A stretch of 64,000 nucleotides of DNA from M269 sp964640795. GTDB taxonomy: Bacteria > Pseudomonadota > Gammaproteobacteria > Enterobacterales > Alteromonadaceae. Below are positions 17,665 through 26,015 of this stretch, in pieces. The position numbers were made by a program, and so were the translations under genes. Below the pieces are notes generated by a model. It saw only the letters and a list, made by a program, of their open reading frames with translations, ran no database searches and had not been told where the DNA came from. The DNA is taken from NCBI GenBank assembly GCA_964640795.1, contig CAZXIN010000024.1, positions 1-64,000 on the forward strand, given 5' to 3'. Position 1 is the stretch's first letter, and every line of letters begins with the position of its first letter.

Positions 17665-18612
17665 TTGGCAACATCAGAAAGTGATAAAAAATACCGTCTT
17701 GTTACACGTAGCGATTTTGACGGATTAGTGTGTGCTGTTCTTTTGAAAGAACTTAATTTGATTGATGATATTAAGTTCGTTCACCCTAAAGATATGCAGG
17801 ATGGTATTGTTGAAATCACCGATAATGATATTACAACTAACTTACCTTACGTTCCTGGTTGTTTTATTGCGTTTGATCATCACCTAAGCGAAGTCACTCG
17901 TAGCGGTGAAACTCAGGAAAAGAATCATATCATTGACCCTAAAGCGCCTTCTGCTGCTCGAGTTGTTTATGATTACTACGGAGGCGATGATAAATTTCCA
18001 TCGGAGTGGTTCGATATGATGGAAGCCGTTGATAAGGCTGATGCCGCTCAGTTTAGTAAAGAAGAAATACTAAACCCTGAGGGTTGGGTTTTACTCAACT
18101 ATCTCATGGATAGTCGCACAGGACTTGGTCGCTTTAGAGATTTCCGCATTTCAAACTATCAGTTAATGATGGAGCTAATCGACTATTGTCGTAACCACAC
18201 TATCGAAGAGATCATCGCATTACCTGATATCCAAGAACGCGTTGTTTTGTACAAAGAGCATGCTGATAAGTTCAAAAGTCAACTCACCGAATGTTCAACT
18301 GTCTACAGCAATCTTGTGGTGCTTGATTTACGCGACCAAGAAACTATATATGCAGGCAACCGATTTATGATTTATGCGCTCTTTCCTGAGTGTAATATAT
18401 CGATTCATGTTTTATGGGGTTTGAAACAGCAAAATACCGTTTTTGCTATAGGTAAATCTATTCTCGACAGAAGTTCAAAAACTAACGTGGGTGAACTCTG
18501 TTTACAGTATGGCGGTGGTGGGCACCAAGCTGCTGGTACATGCCAAGTTGCCAATGACAAAATGCAAGACACTCATGATGCCTTAGTAAAACAAATCAAC
18601 GCTGACGGTTGA
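17665..18612 (+). CDS. DHH-family phosphoesterase (exopolyphosphatase/nanoRNase-like)
   Basis: A 315-residue cytoplasmic Mn-dependent phosphoesterase. N-terminal motif I is TRSDFDGLVCAVLL, the DHH motif is AFDHHLSE near residue 75, and the C-terminal DHHA1 nucleotide-binding motif is GGGGHQAAGTC. Enzymes of this family cleave polyphosphate, pAp or short oligonucleotides; the exact substrate is not decided by sequence. The start is TTG at 17665, supported by GGAG 7 nt upstream; no ATG lies nearby in frame. It is followed directly by an intrinsic terminator and is monocistronic. Confidence 0.85.
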   Translation: MATSESDKKYRLVTRSDFDGLVCAVLLKELNLIDDIKFVHPKDMQDGIVEITDNDITTNLPYVPGCFIAFDHHLSEVTRSGETQEKNHIIDPKAPSAARVVYDYYGGDDKFPSEWFDMMEAVDKADAAQFSKEEILNPEGWVLLNYLMDSRTGLGRFRDFRISNYQLMMELIDYCRNHTIEEIIALPDIQERVVLYKEHADKFKSQLTECSTVYSNLVVLDLRDQETIYAGNRFMIYALFPECNISIHVLWGLKQQNTVFAIGKSILDRSSKTNVGELCLQYGGGGHQAAGTCQVANDKMQDTHDALVKQINADG

Positions 18613-18625
18613 AAAACCATTTATT

Positions 18626-18647
18626 AAGCCCCGTTTTAGGGGCTTTT
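18626..18647 (+). terminator. intrinsic terminator of the DHH gene
   Basis: AAGCCCC (18626-18632), a 6-nt loop, GGGGCTT (18639-18645), then TT; a GC-rich stem with a short T run 13 bp after the stop codon. Confidence 0.85.
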
Positions 18648-18771
18648 ACCCCAAATAAGGCTATGAAAAACACAAAGCACTGCAATACTCCTCAATAAAC
18701 TAGCCGTAATCAAAACACATAAAACATTTCATCAATAACATTAGACATGCGCCGTTTAAATGCCAAATAAC

Positions 18772-18847
18772 CTCAGGTTTGTATAAGCCGAACCATCCAA
18801 TGCATTGATTTAAAGAGATTTAATCTATTCTCTTATACAAACCTGAG
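18772..18847. repeat. 76-bp element with perfect 16-bp terminal inverted repeats
   Basis: CTCAGGTTTGTATAAG at 18772-18787 is the exact reverse complement of 18832-18847; 44 bp lie between. The interior includes a second small palindrome AGATTTAATCT. It sits between the DHH terminator and the promoter of the iron-related operon. It could be a miniature mobile element, a REP-like element, or a large RNA hairpin. No obvious target-site duplication. Confidence 0.7.
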
Positions 18848-18942
18848 ATTAAATAGACACTCGCCTAGCATGACATCTGTGAACAAATAGATTCCACAGC
18901 GCTACTGCCCATCACTATATCTATCAAACTGCTAAAAACTTA

Positions 18943-18971
18943 TTTACAAGCTTCAAAATAGATCATAATCT
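18943..18971 (+). promoter_or_regulatory. promoter of the imelysin/TonB-receptor operon
   Basis: TTTACA (18943-18948), 17-bp spacer, TAATCT (18966-18971) make a good sigma-70 -35/-10 pair about 50 bp before the GTG of the first gene. The -10 is also the left arm of the dyad at 18966-18998, so a repressor bound there would block it. Confidence 0.6.
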
Positions 18972-18998
18972 AAATAACAATTATTATCATTTAGATTA
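18966..18998. promoter_or_regulatory. Fur-box-like operator
   Basis: Perfect dyad TAATCTAAAT (18966-18975) / ATTTAGATTA (18989-18998) around a core AACAATTATTATC. The stretch 18973-18991 matches the 19-bp Fur consensus at about 12 of 19 positions. It overlaps the -10 element, and the operon downstream contains imelysins and a FecA-like receptor, so iron-dependent repression by Fur is the best inference. The longer dyad is not itself the Fur consensus, so another dimeric repressor is possible. Confidence 0.55.
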
Positions 18999-19022
18999 GA
19001 ATTAAAATTTAAAGGAAAGCTT

Positions 19023-20432
19023 GTGAAAAAGAGTCAATTAGTGGTGAGTTTAGCGGCAGCGCTGTTGTTAGGTGCTTGTGACGGCGACGATGGAGCAGCA
19101 GGACCTGCCGGGGCGGCAGGAAGTGATGGCGCTGCTGGCCAGAACGGTGCAAGCAATCTTGTGACTCGTGAAGATGTCGTCACAACCAACGCTAATATTG
19201 CATTTGCCGCTTATACGGATTCCTTGATAACAGCTATCGATTTACGCAATTCGCTAGCTGACTTTGTTACCTCTCCATCGGAGCAAACCTTAGCCAATGC
19301 TCGTACAGCATGGCTCGCATCTAGAGAGCCCTACGGTCAAACGGAAGTGTATCGTTTTAGAGTTGGTCCGATCGATGCGCTACTTCCAGATGGTACTATC
19401 GGCGAAGAAGGTGACGGACCTGAGGGACGCATCAATGCATGGCCCTTAGGGGAAGCGATCATCGATTATGTTGCACCTGTCGTTGATGGCGACTCTGGCC
19501 CTGAAAGCCCCGCCAATACATTGGGCGACAATATCATTGCTAATGTTGCTGAATTTCCTACCATCACAGTGGATACGTTAGCTGACTCTTTCGAATTCGG
19601 CGAAGACGAACGTAACGTCACTAGCGGATATCATGCCATTGAATTCTTACTTTGGGGACAGGATCTAAATTTAGATCAAACCGGAGCTGGTCCTCGTGAT
19701 GCATCTGGTGGGCAACGCCCTGCTTCAGATTACTTCACCACGGCAAATGGCAACACCAACGCCTGCACATCTGGGCCTGACGACGTGCCTGAACAAATTT
19801 GCCAAAGACGCATAGACTACCTAATGGCAGCCGCAGACTTGCTGATCGACGATCTCACAGCAGTTGCTAATGCATGGGAACCAGGTGTCGGCGCGCACTA
19901 CACGGCTTTTGTTGACGGTGGTGATACGTCTTTAGCACGTATTCTTGAAGGCATGGGCCGTTTAGGTTTTGGCGAGCTGGCCGGTGAGCGAATCAATATT
20001 GCCTTAACAACCGATTCCCAAGAAGACGAACATTCTTGCTTTAGTGATAACACGCATCGAGACATCGTTTTAAACGCCAGAGGCATTCAAAACAGTTACC
20101 TAGCCTCTTATACCCGTGTCGACGGTGAAGTTGTAGAAGGCGCTTCTATTGAAGATTTGCTTGTCGTTGAAGGTTTTCCGGAGCTTGCCAACGAATTGCG
20201 CGCATCATTGGAAGCAACCATGGCTGCAACCTCAGTTATCGATGCTAGGGCAAGAACAGGCACGCCTTTCGATCAACTCATTCAAGAAAGTGTTCAGCAA
20301 CCTAATATCGTCGCTGTTATTCAATCCTTAGTTAACCAAACAGATGATATTGAACAGGCAATCGAGGCGCTTGGCGTCACTACCAATGACTTAAGGCAAG
20401 ACACCGAAGAAGAGATCAACGGCGGTGGCTAA
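19023..20432 (+). CDS. imelysin (M75) family lipoprotein with collagen-like N-terminal stretch
   Basis: A 469-residue envelope lipoprotein: signal peptide with lipobox LLGAC (Cys near 19), then a collagen-like Gly-X-Y run (GPAGAAGSDGAAGQNG, about residues 27-42), then an imelysin domain. The family motif GxHxxE is intact as GYHAIE near residue 202. Imelysins are iron-regulated periplasmic or surface proteins of the EfeO/IrpA superfamily thought to act in iron acquisition; they probably are not peptidases. GTG start with AAGGA upstream. First gene of a six-gene operon behind a Fur-like operator. A strong palindrome follows its stop codon. Confidence 0.9.
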   Translation: MKKSQLVVSLAAALLLGACDGDDGAAGPAGAAGSDGAAGQNGASNLVTREDVVTTNANIAFAAYTDSLITAIDLRNSLADFVTSPSEQTLANARTAWLASREPYGQTEVYRFRVGPIDALLPDGTIGEEGDGPEGRINAWPLGEAIIDYVAPVVDGDSGPESPANTLGDNIIANVAEFPTITVDTLADSFEFGEDERNVTSGYHAIEFLLWGQDLNLDQTGAGPRDASGGQRPASDYFTTANGNTNACTSGPDDVPEQICQRRIDYLMAAADLLIDDLTAVANAWEPGVGAHYTAFVDGGDTSLARILEGMGRLGFGELAGERINIALTTDSQEDEHSCFSDNTHRDIVLNARGIQNSYLASYTRVDGEVVEGASIEDLLVVEGFPELANELRASLEATMAATSVIDARARTGTPFDQLIQESVQQPNIVAVIQSLVNQTDDIEQAIEALGVTTNDLRQDTEEEINGGG

Positions 20433-20446
20433 CCCTTACTTCTCAT

Positions 20447-20474
20447 AACAAAAGGGACTTAAGTCCCTTTTGTT
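20447..20474 (+). terminator. 28-bp perfect palindrome inside the operon
   Basis: AACAAAAGGGACTT (20447-20460) followed directly by its reverse complement AAGTCCCTTTTGTT. It lies 15 bp after the first imelysin stop and 30 bp before the next gene. The right arm has TTTTGTT, so it could be a leaky terminator reducing expression of the distal genes, or a 3'-end stabiliser. Confidence 0.65.
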
Positions 20475-20504
20475 CGTTGTATATGTATCTTGAGTTTATT
20501 AACT

Positions 20505-22190
20505 ATGTTTTCAAAAAGACCTGAATTTATCTTACTTGGCTTTCTGCTTTTAACGCTTAATGCTTGTGGCGGAGGCTCCTCTGATGGCGGATCCCAATCA
20601 ATAGATCCTCCTGTTACGCCAACACCTCCAAGCCCACCAGCTCAACCAACAACCGACCATAGCGGATTAACGCCGTTAAGTGCAGAAGCACCTGAACCTG
20701 GTGAATCACAATCTGGTGGTGCTGCGACCGTTCAGCGAGATGATGAAGACGCTTTTAGTTTTCGACCCGATGCTGTTGCACAAGACTTCCGTTTAGATGC
20801 CAATTTTACGCAAGGTAATTTCATCTTCCGCAGTGCACATGAAGATTTCGGTCCACTTTTAAATACCAGTAGCTGTCAGGGTTGTCACCTTAACGATGGT
20901 CGAGGTGTTTTACCCAATTCACCTGATGATCCATTTACCAGCACCTTGGTGAAAATCGGTGTTACCAGCGGAGCTCCTGACCCGGTTTACGGTGATCAAA
21001 TTCAAACATTTTCAGAACAAAGTTTTAGCACATCTGATGTGACATCTGGCTTACCTGTATTCGATGGTTCTCTCAATGGTGACGAGTTGTTTGGCGAAGC
21101 TTTTACTTCTATTGAATTTGAAGCAGTTAATGGCACTTACGCTGATGGCACAACCTATGAGCTTCGTCGGCCTATATACCGTTTTCGTGATTTAAGCTTC
21201 GGTCCTTTTGCTGACGATATCCAATTCTCAACACGCGTGTCTCCTCAGGTTTTCGGTAGTGGATTATTGGAAGCTATTCCTCAAGAAAACATAATGAATC
21301 TGGTCGATGAAGAAGATGCTAATGGCGATGGCATATCAGGTCGCCCTTCTATAGTAGAAGATTTCACAACTGGCGAGACATTGTTAGGGCGATTCAGCTA
21401 TAAAGCGCAAAGTGCCAGCGTCCTACAGCAAACAATCGCAGCCTATCGAGGAGATATCGGGATAACCAGCAGGTTTTTACCCGAAGAAAATTGTACAGAC
21501 GCTCAAATTGCCTGCCAAAACGCAGCGCTGAGAGAAAATCAAGTAGGTGATGATGTTGATATTACTGACAGAGAACTAGCACTCGTTGAGTTTTATACGC
21601 GCACTTTGGCTGTTCCTGTTCGCCGTGGGTTTGACACCAATACAAACACATTCGAAGAAAATATTGTGCAAGGTCGACGCCTATTCTTTGAATCGGGTTG
21701 TGTCGGATGCCATACGCCACGCCACGTTACAGGCGAACTAGCAGGTAGTACATTAGGTGAAGTGACTATTACAGGCCTTGATCCTGAAGCCGAACCAATA
21801 GAAGTCTTATCAAACCAAACAATCTACCCTTATACCGACTTACTCGTTCACGATATGGGTGGGAGCTGCAGTATTACGCGCGAAACTGACGCAGGCTTAT
21901 CTTGTGAAGCCGGGTCAGAATGCCTTTATGTTCAGCGTTGCGAAGGACTGGCTGATGATCTCATACAAGGTGACGTTAGTGGTTCTGAATGGAAGACACC
22001 GGCACTTTGGGGATTAGGTTTAGTACAAGTGGTCAATGCTAACGCCACATTTTTACATGATGGTAGAGCCCGCACCATTGAAGAAGCTGTGCTATGGCAC
22101 GGCGGTGAAGCGCAAAACGCCCGTGATCAATTTACTCGTCTGGACTCACAAGACCGGCAACTACTGTTGGCTTTTCTGGAGTCACTGTAA
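20505..22190 (+). CDS. di-haem oxidoreductase family lipoprotein (DHOR/DUF1111 type), first copy
   Basis: A 561-residue exported c-type cytochrome with lipobox LNAC near residue 20 followed by a Gly/Pro-rich linker. Two CXXCH haem sites are present: CQGCH near residue 124 and CVGCH near 399. The family C-terminus WKTPALWGLGL...FLHDGRARTIEEAVLWHGGEA is intact. I chose ATG at 20505; an in-frame TTG 15 bp earlier is possible. The family is called thiol oxidoreductase or di-haem peroxidase-like, but its reaction is not established; next to imelysins it may oxidise or reduce iron at the cell surface. Its stop lies 1 bp before the next start, implying translational coupling. Confidence 0.88.
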   Translation: MFSKRPEFILLGFLLLTLNACGGGSSDGGSQSIDPPVTPTPPSPPAQPTTDHSGLTPLSAEAPEPGESQSGGAATVQRDDEDAFSFRPDAVAQDFRLDANFTQGNFIFRSAHEDFGPLLNTSSCQGCHLNDGRGVLPNSPDDPFTSTLVKIGVTSGAPDPVYGDQIQTFSEQSFSTSDVTSGLPVFDGSLNGDELFGEAFTSIEFEAVNGTYADGTTYELRRPIYRFRDLSFGPFADDIQFSTRVSPQVFGSGLLEAIPQENIMNLVDEEDANGDGISGRPSIVEDFTTGETLLGRFSYKAQSASVLQQTIAAYRGDIGITSRFLPEENCTDAQIACQNAALRENQVGDDVDITDRELALVEFYTRTLAVPVRRGFDTNTNTFEENIVQGRRLFFESGCVGCHTPRHVTGELAGSTLGEVTITGLDPEAEPIEVLSNQTIYPYTDLLVHDMGGSCSITRETDAGLSCEAGSECLYVQRCEGLADDLIQGDVSGSEWKTPALWGLGLVQVVNANATFLHDGRARTIEEAVLWHGGEAQNARDQFTRLDSQDRQLLLAFLESL

Positions 22191-22191
22191 G

Positions 22192-23595
22192 TTGCATCCG
22201 TTACTCATTTTTTTTGTTTGTATTGCGTTATTTGGTTTATCAGCTTGTAAGAAGACTGATGTACCAGAACTTAGCAATAATGAAAACTTCCCTGGAGGAG
22301 AGATGACCGCAAAGTTCCTCTCTGACCGGAGCTATGTATATCCTGGCGAAGGGACATCCAAGCAGGAGCAGTTAAACTTCTGGACAGGATTCTCATTATT
22401 TAGAGATCCTTGGGTTGTTGCTCCTAGTTCCACAAAAGATCGTGATGGGCTAGGACCTTTATTTAATACACGTTCCTGTATCAGCTGCCATCAGGACGGA
22501 GGCAAACTCACCAGGGTAAACACCCAATCCAGTGAGTTATCAGGCTTACTGATCCGCCTTGGACCTTTAGCCCCCTCCTCCCCTCAAGTCGATCCGCACT
22601 ATGGTGGGCAAATTCAAACGAAATCTATCGCTAAATATGCTGACGCTATGAAGCCAGAAGCGACAGTATCGATAGGCTACCAAATAAAGGAAGGTGAATT
22701 TGCAGACGGTCAAACTTACTACCTCAACTCACCAACCTACCGACTCAATGATCTCGCTTATGGACCGATTAATGAAGGGATTGGTCTATCACCAAGGTTT
22801 GCGCCTATTGTCTATGGTGCAGGCCTGTTAGATGCAATATCGGAAGAAGATTTACTGGCACAGGAGGATATTGACGACCAAAATAATGACGGGATCTCAG
22901 CCAAATATAACCGCGTCCCTGATATTACAACAAGCAAGATCCGATTAGGACGATTTGGACATAAAGCACTCCACCCGACACTAAAACAACAAGTTGCAGC
23001 GGCCTTTCACGGTGATATTGGTATAACCAGTAGCCTATTCACACAAGAATCCTGTACTCACGTTCAGATCGAATGCCAACAACTCTCTACAAATGGTGGT
23101 CACGATTCGTATGAAATCCCAGACAAGCTATTGTCATTAGTTGTGCAGTTTAACCAATGGCTCGCTGTTCCACGTGCCAGAAATCTGAGTAACCAAGTTG
23201 TTCAAAAAGGACGTTCAATTTTTTACCAAATTGGTTGCGAAAGCTGTCACACAGCCACTTACCGAACATCTGAATCATATCCTGTTAAAAGTTTGTCCGG
23301 GCAAACAATCTGGCCTTATACCGACTTAGCTCTGCACAACATGGGGCCTGAACTCGCTGACGGCGTCAACGAATATGACGCCAAAGGTTCAGAGTGGCGT
23401 ACACCACCACTATGGGGTTTGGGGCTACAACAAAAATTCCGTGCAGAACAGCGCTTTCTGCATGACGGACGCGCCAGCTCATTCTCTGAAGCGATCTTAT
23501 GGCACGGTGGAGAAGCACAAAAAAGTAAAAATCAATTTATTCAATTAACACGAGACGACCGAAAAGCATTACTCGCTTTCTTGGGGTCTATTTAG
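22192..23595 (+). CDS. di-haem oxidoreductase family lipoprotein, second copy
   Basis: A 467-residue paralogue of the preceding protein. The TTG at 22192 is chosen: it lies directly after the upstream stop, has GGAG 10 nt before it, and begins a signal peptide with lipobox GLSAC (about residue 20). Upstream in-frame codons overlap the previous gene and are out of its frame. Haem sites are CISCH near residue 96 and CESCH near 349. The C-terminal WRTPPLWGLGL and FLHDGRASSFSEAILWHGGEAQ match copy one. It probably works with the first copy as a pair or heterodimer. Confidence 0.87.
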   Translation: MHPLLIFFVCIALFGLSACKKTDVPELSNNENFPGGEMTAKFLSDRSYVYPGEGTSKQEQLNFWTGFSLFRDPWVVAPSSTKDRDGLGPLFNTRSCISCHQDGGKLTRVNTQSSELSGLLIRLGPLAPSSPQVDPHYGGQIQTKSIAKYADAMKPEATVSIGYQIKEGEFADGQTYYLNSPTYRLNDLAYGPINEGIGLSPRFAPIVYGAGLLDAISEEDLLAQEDIDDQNNDGISAKYNRVPDITTSKIRLGRFGHKALHPTLKQQVAAAFHGDIGITSSLFTQESCTHVQIECQQLSTNGGHDSYEIPDKLLSLVVQFNQWLAVPRARNLSNQVVQKGRSIFYQIGCESCHTATYRTSESYPVKSLSGQTIWPYTDLALHNMGPELADGVNEYDAKGSEWRTPPLWGLGLQQKFRAEQRFLHDGRASSFSEAILWHGGEAQKSKNQFIQLTRDDRKALLAFLGSI

Positions 23596-23603
23596 GAAAG
23601 TCT

Positions 23604-24824
23604 ATGTTTAAAATAAGAAATATCTCAAAAAAATACAGCACGAAACACCTCTTACTCCCAAGTGTTTTGTGCCTTGCTTTAAGTGCCTGCGGTGGCGGAG
23701 GTGGTGACTCTTCCGCAGCGCAAACACCGGCGCCAACAACGCCAGAGACTCCAGCACCACCAACAGCACCCGATTCACGCACGCCCGAAGTTGAAAGTGC
23801 ATTAGGTGTCTACCTAGTCGACTTAGCAGATAACGTCATCATACCTGGCTATCAAAACCTTTTTCAGAGCGCAGAGTCGTTAGTGTCAGCTAGTAATACG
23901 TTTTGTTCTATCAATACACCGAGCCGTGATGATTTGACTGTTTATCAGCAGAGTTGGAGAGAGTTTAACCAGCAATGGCAAACTATTCAGTTTGTCAGAG
24001 TCGGACCTATTACCGACGACAACAGGGAATTCAGGATCCAATTCTTCCCCGATAATAATGATGCTGTCAATCGTGGTGTAAGCAACCTACTGCTCGAACA
24101 GCAAGTGGTTACCGCAGAACTTGTTGCCATGCAAAACGTGGGTGGTCAAGGTATCCCTGCCCTAGAGTTACTGCTCTTCTCAGAAGAACCAGATGCCTCA
24201 ATACTTAGCGCTGCTGACAGAGCAAAGCGTTGTGAAGTTTCTCAAGCCATTGCGAATAACTTACTCAACATGAGTACTGATCTGAATCAAGCATGGCAAA
24301 CGTCAGGTGATAATTTTAGAGAACAATTCATCGGTGGAACAGGTGTATTTACCTCAGTGAGAGACGCTGTGGAGGAAATTACGACGAATTGGATTCAACA
24401 ACTTGAGATAGTCAAAGACGAAAAAGTCCTTTTTCCATTGGGAACAAACGCACCAGGATTACCAGAAATAGTCGAGCATGTGTTAAGTGACGAATCACTT
24501 AGTAGTATCAGCACTAACCTTCAAGCCTTCAGTGCAATATACACAGCCGGGGAAGGTCAGGGTTTTGATGACATTCTTATCATGCAACTTGAACAAGACA
24601 CTATTGCTCAGCAGGTTACCGATGCAATTGATGCCAATATCGCGACCATTGACGCCATACAGAACCAATTTGATAGTTTCCCTGCAGCATTGAGTAATGA
24701 GGCAGGTCGAACAGCGCTAAACGATTTAATTGAAGACATTAGAGTATTGAGGGATGTGCTCTCAACAGGCTTCGTTCAAGCGCTTGACATTAATATTGGC
24801 TTCAACTCAAACGACGGCGACTAG
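23604..24824 (+). CDS. imelysin family lipoprotein, divergent second copy
   Basis: A 406-residue lipoprotein: lipobox LSAC followed by GGGGGD and a Pro/Thr-rich linker, then an imelysin-like domain starting near residue 65 (VYLVDLADNVIIPGYQNLF). The GxHxxE site reads GIPALE near residues 182-187, so the histidine is replaced. The overall fold signature (FVRVGPITDDNREFRIQFFPD) matches imelysins. Loss of the His suggests a partner or scaffold role compared with the first imelysin. It starts 8 bp after the second oxidoreductase and ends 9 bp before the DUF1513 gene. Confidence 0.83.
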   Translation: MFKIRNISKKYSTKHLLLPSVLCLALSACGGGGGDSSAAQTPAPTTPETPAPPTAPDSRTPEVESALGVYLVDLADNVIIPGYQNLFQSAESLVSASNTFCSINTPSRDDLTVYQQSWREFNQQWQTIQFVRVGPITDDNREFRIQFFPDNNDAVNRGVSNLLLEQQVVTAELVAMQNVGGQGIPALELLLFSEEPDASILSAADRAKRCEVSQAIANNLLNMSTDLNQAWQTSGDNFREQFIGGTGVFTSVRDAVEEITTNWIQQLEIVKDEKVLFPLGTNAPGLPEIVEHVLSDESLSSISTNLQAFSAIYTAGEGQGFDDILIMQLEQDTIAQQVTDAIDANIATIDAIQNQFDSFPAALSNEAGRTALNDLIEDIRVLRDVLSTGFVQALDINIGFNSNDGD

Positions 24825-24833
24825 AGGATAGAG

Positions 24834-25958
24834 ATGATGAATTCGAACATCTCAAGTCAGTTTAATAGACGGACATTTTTGTCAGGTAGCTTGGCTTGTT
24901 TGGGCCTGACAGCGCTTTCGGGTTGTCAGCTCCCTTCAAAGCAGCAATGGCTAGTGAGCGCTTGTAGTAATAAAGCCGGTGAATACTTTGCCGCAGCAGT
25001 CAATGCCACAGGTGATATTGTCAGCCGAGTTGCCCTGCCCTCTCGAGGCCACGACTCCTTAGCTATGCCTCATAAACCGGGGCACGCCTTGGTGTTCGCC
25101 AGACGACCAGACAATTTCGCCATGGAAATCAACTTTACTACAGGCCAAGTCGTCAACACCATTAAAAGTGAACGAGATAGTCATTTCTTTGGTCACGGTG
25201 CTTTGTCGACAGATGGAAACTACCTTTTCACAACAGAAAACCGCTTTGACAAAGGGCATGGAATGATTGTTGTGAGAGAAACCGAACGCTATCAAGTCGT
25301 TGATCGGTTTCATTCTGGCGGTATAGGCCCTCATGAGTTGGCTTTAATGCCAGATGGAAAAACACTGGTTATTGCCAATGGCGGCATTCTTACTCACCCA
25401 GATAGGCCTCGTCTAAAGCTAAACATTCCTTCAATGAAGCCAAATTTAGCGTATATGGATACAGTCAGTGGCAAAGTTTTGTCTTACTTTGAACCACCAA
25501 ATCACCAACAAAGCCTGAGACATCTAACAGTACGAAAAGATGGGAAAGTCTACGTTGGGGTGCAATATCAAGGTAATAAAGGCCATATCGTTCCTCTCAT
25601 TTATGCACATCATGGTCAGGATCAGCTCATGGCGTTTTCTGCCACACAACAGCAGTGGCGCAACATGAATCAGTACACAGCGAGTTTGCTTGCCGAAGAG
25701 CAAATGCTTGCTGTCAGTTGCCCACGGGGAGGATACATAACGTTTTGGCATGCCGACGATCATCATTGTATTACGCAAACTCCCTTTAATGACGTGGCAG
25801 GTTTAAGCAACGTCGACGGCAAAATGATGGCGTCGAGCGGCAGTGGGACAACACGAAAATACTATTGGGCAACACGCCCCAGTCCGGCGTGGACCCCGCA
25901 TATCGATGAAAGTGACATCAGATTCGACAATCACATGACAACTATCGAAGCCGTATAA
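24834..25958 (+). CDS. DUF1513 family Tat lipoprotein (beta-propeller-like)
   Basis: A 374-residue exported protein. The N-terminus has a twin-arginine motif FNRRTFLSG followed by a hydrophobic stretch and lipobox LSGC near residue 31, predicting export by Tat and lipidation. The body has repeated beta-propeller-like segments, for example HALVFARRPDNFAMEINFTTG, GPHELALMPDGKTLVIANGG and LRHLTVRKDGKVYVGVQYQG. DUF1513 is a regular neighbour of imelysin and di-haem oxidoreductase genes; its activity is not known. Tat export suggests folding with a cofactor before transport. Confidence 0.85.
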   Translation: MMNSNISSQFNRRTFLSGSLACLGLTALSGCQLPSKQQWLVSACSNKAGEYFAAAVNATGDIVSRVALPSRGHDSLAMPHKPGHALVFARRPDNFAMEINFTTGQVVNTIKSERDSHFFGHGALSTDGNYLFTTENRFDKGHGMIVVRETERYQVVDRFHSGGIGPHELALMPDGKTLVIANGGILTHPDRPRLKLNIPSMKPNLAYMDTVSGKVLSYFEPPNHQQSLRHLTVRKDGKVYVGVQYQGNKGHIVPLIYAHHGQDQLMAFSATQQQWRNMNQYTASLLAEEQMLAVSCPRGGYITFWHADDHHCITQTPFNDVAGLSNVDGKMMASSGSGTTRKYYWATRPSPAWTPHIDESDIRFDNHMTTIEAV

Positions 25959-26015
25959 AAATAACCCGTGGTGCGCCTCACACAGAAAGGGTCACCGAAG
26001 ACTGATGGAAAGCAA

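Noticed and set aside
22036..22191. Long N-terminal extension of the second di-haem protein
   Set aside because: The extension overlaps the end of the previous gene in another frame and would bury the lipoprotein signal peptide.
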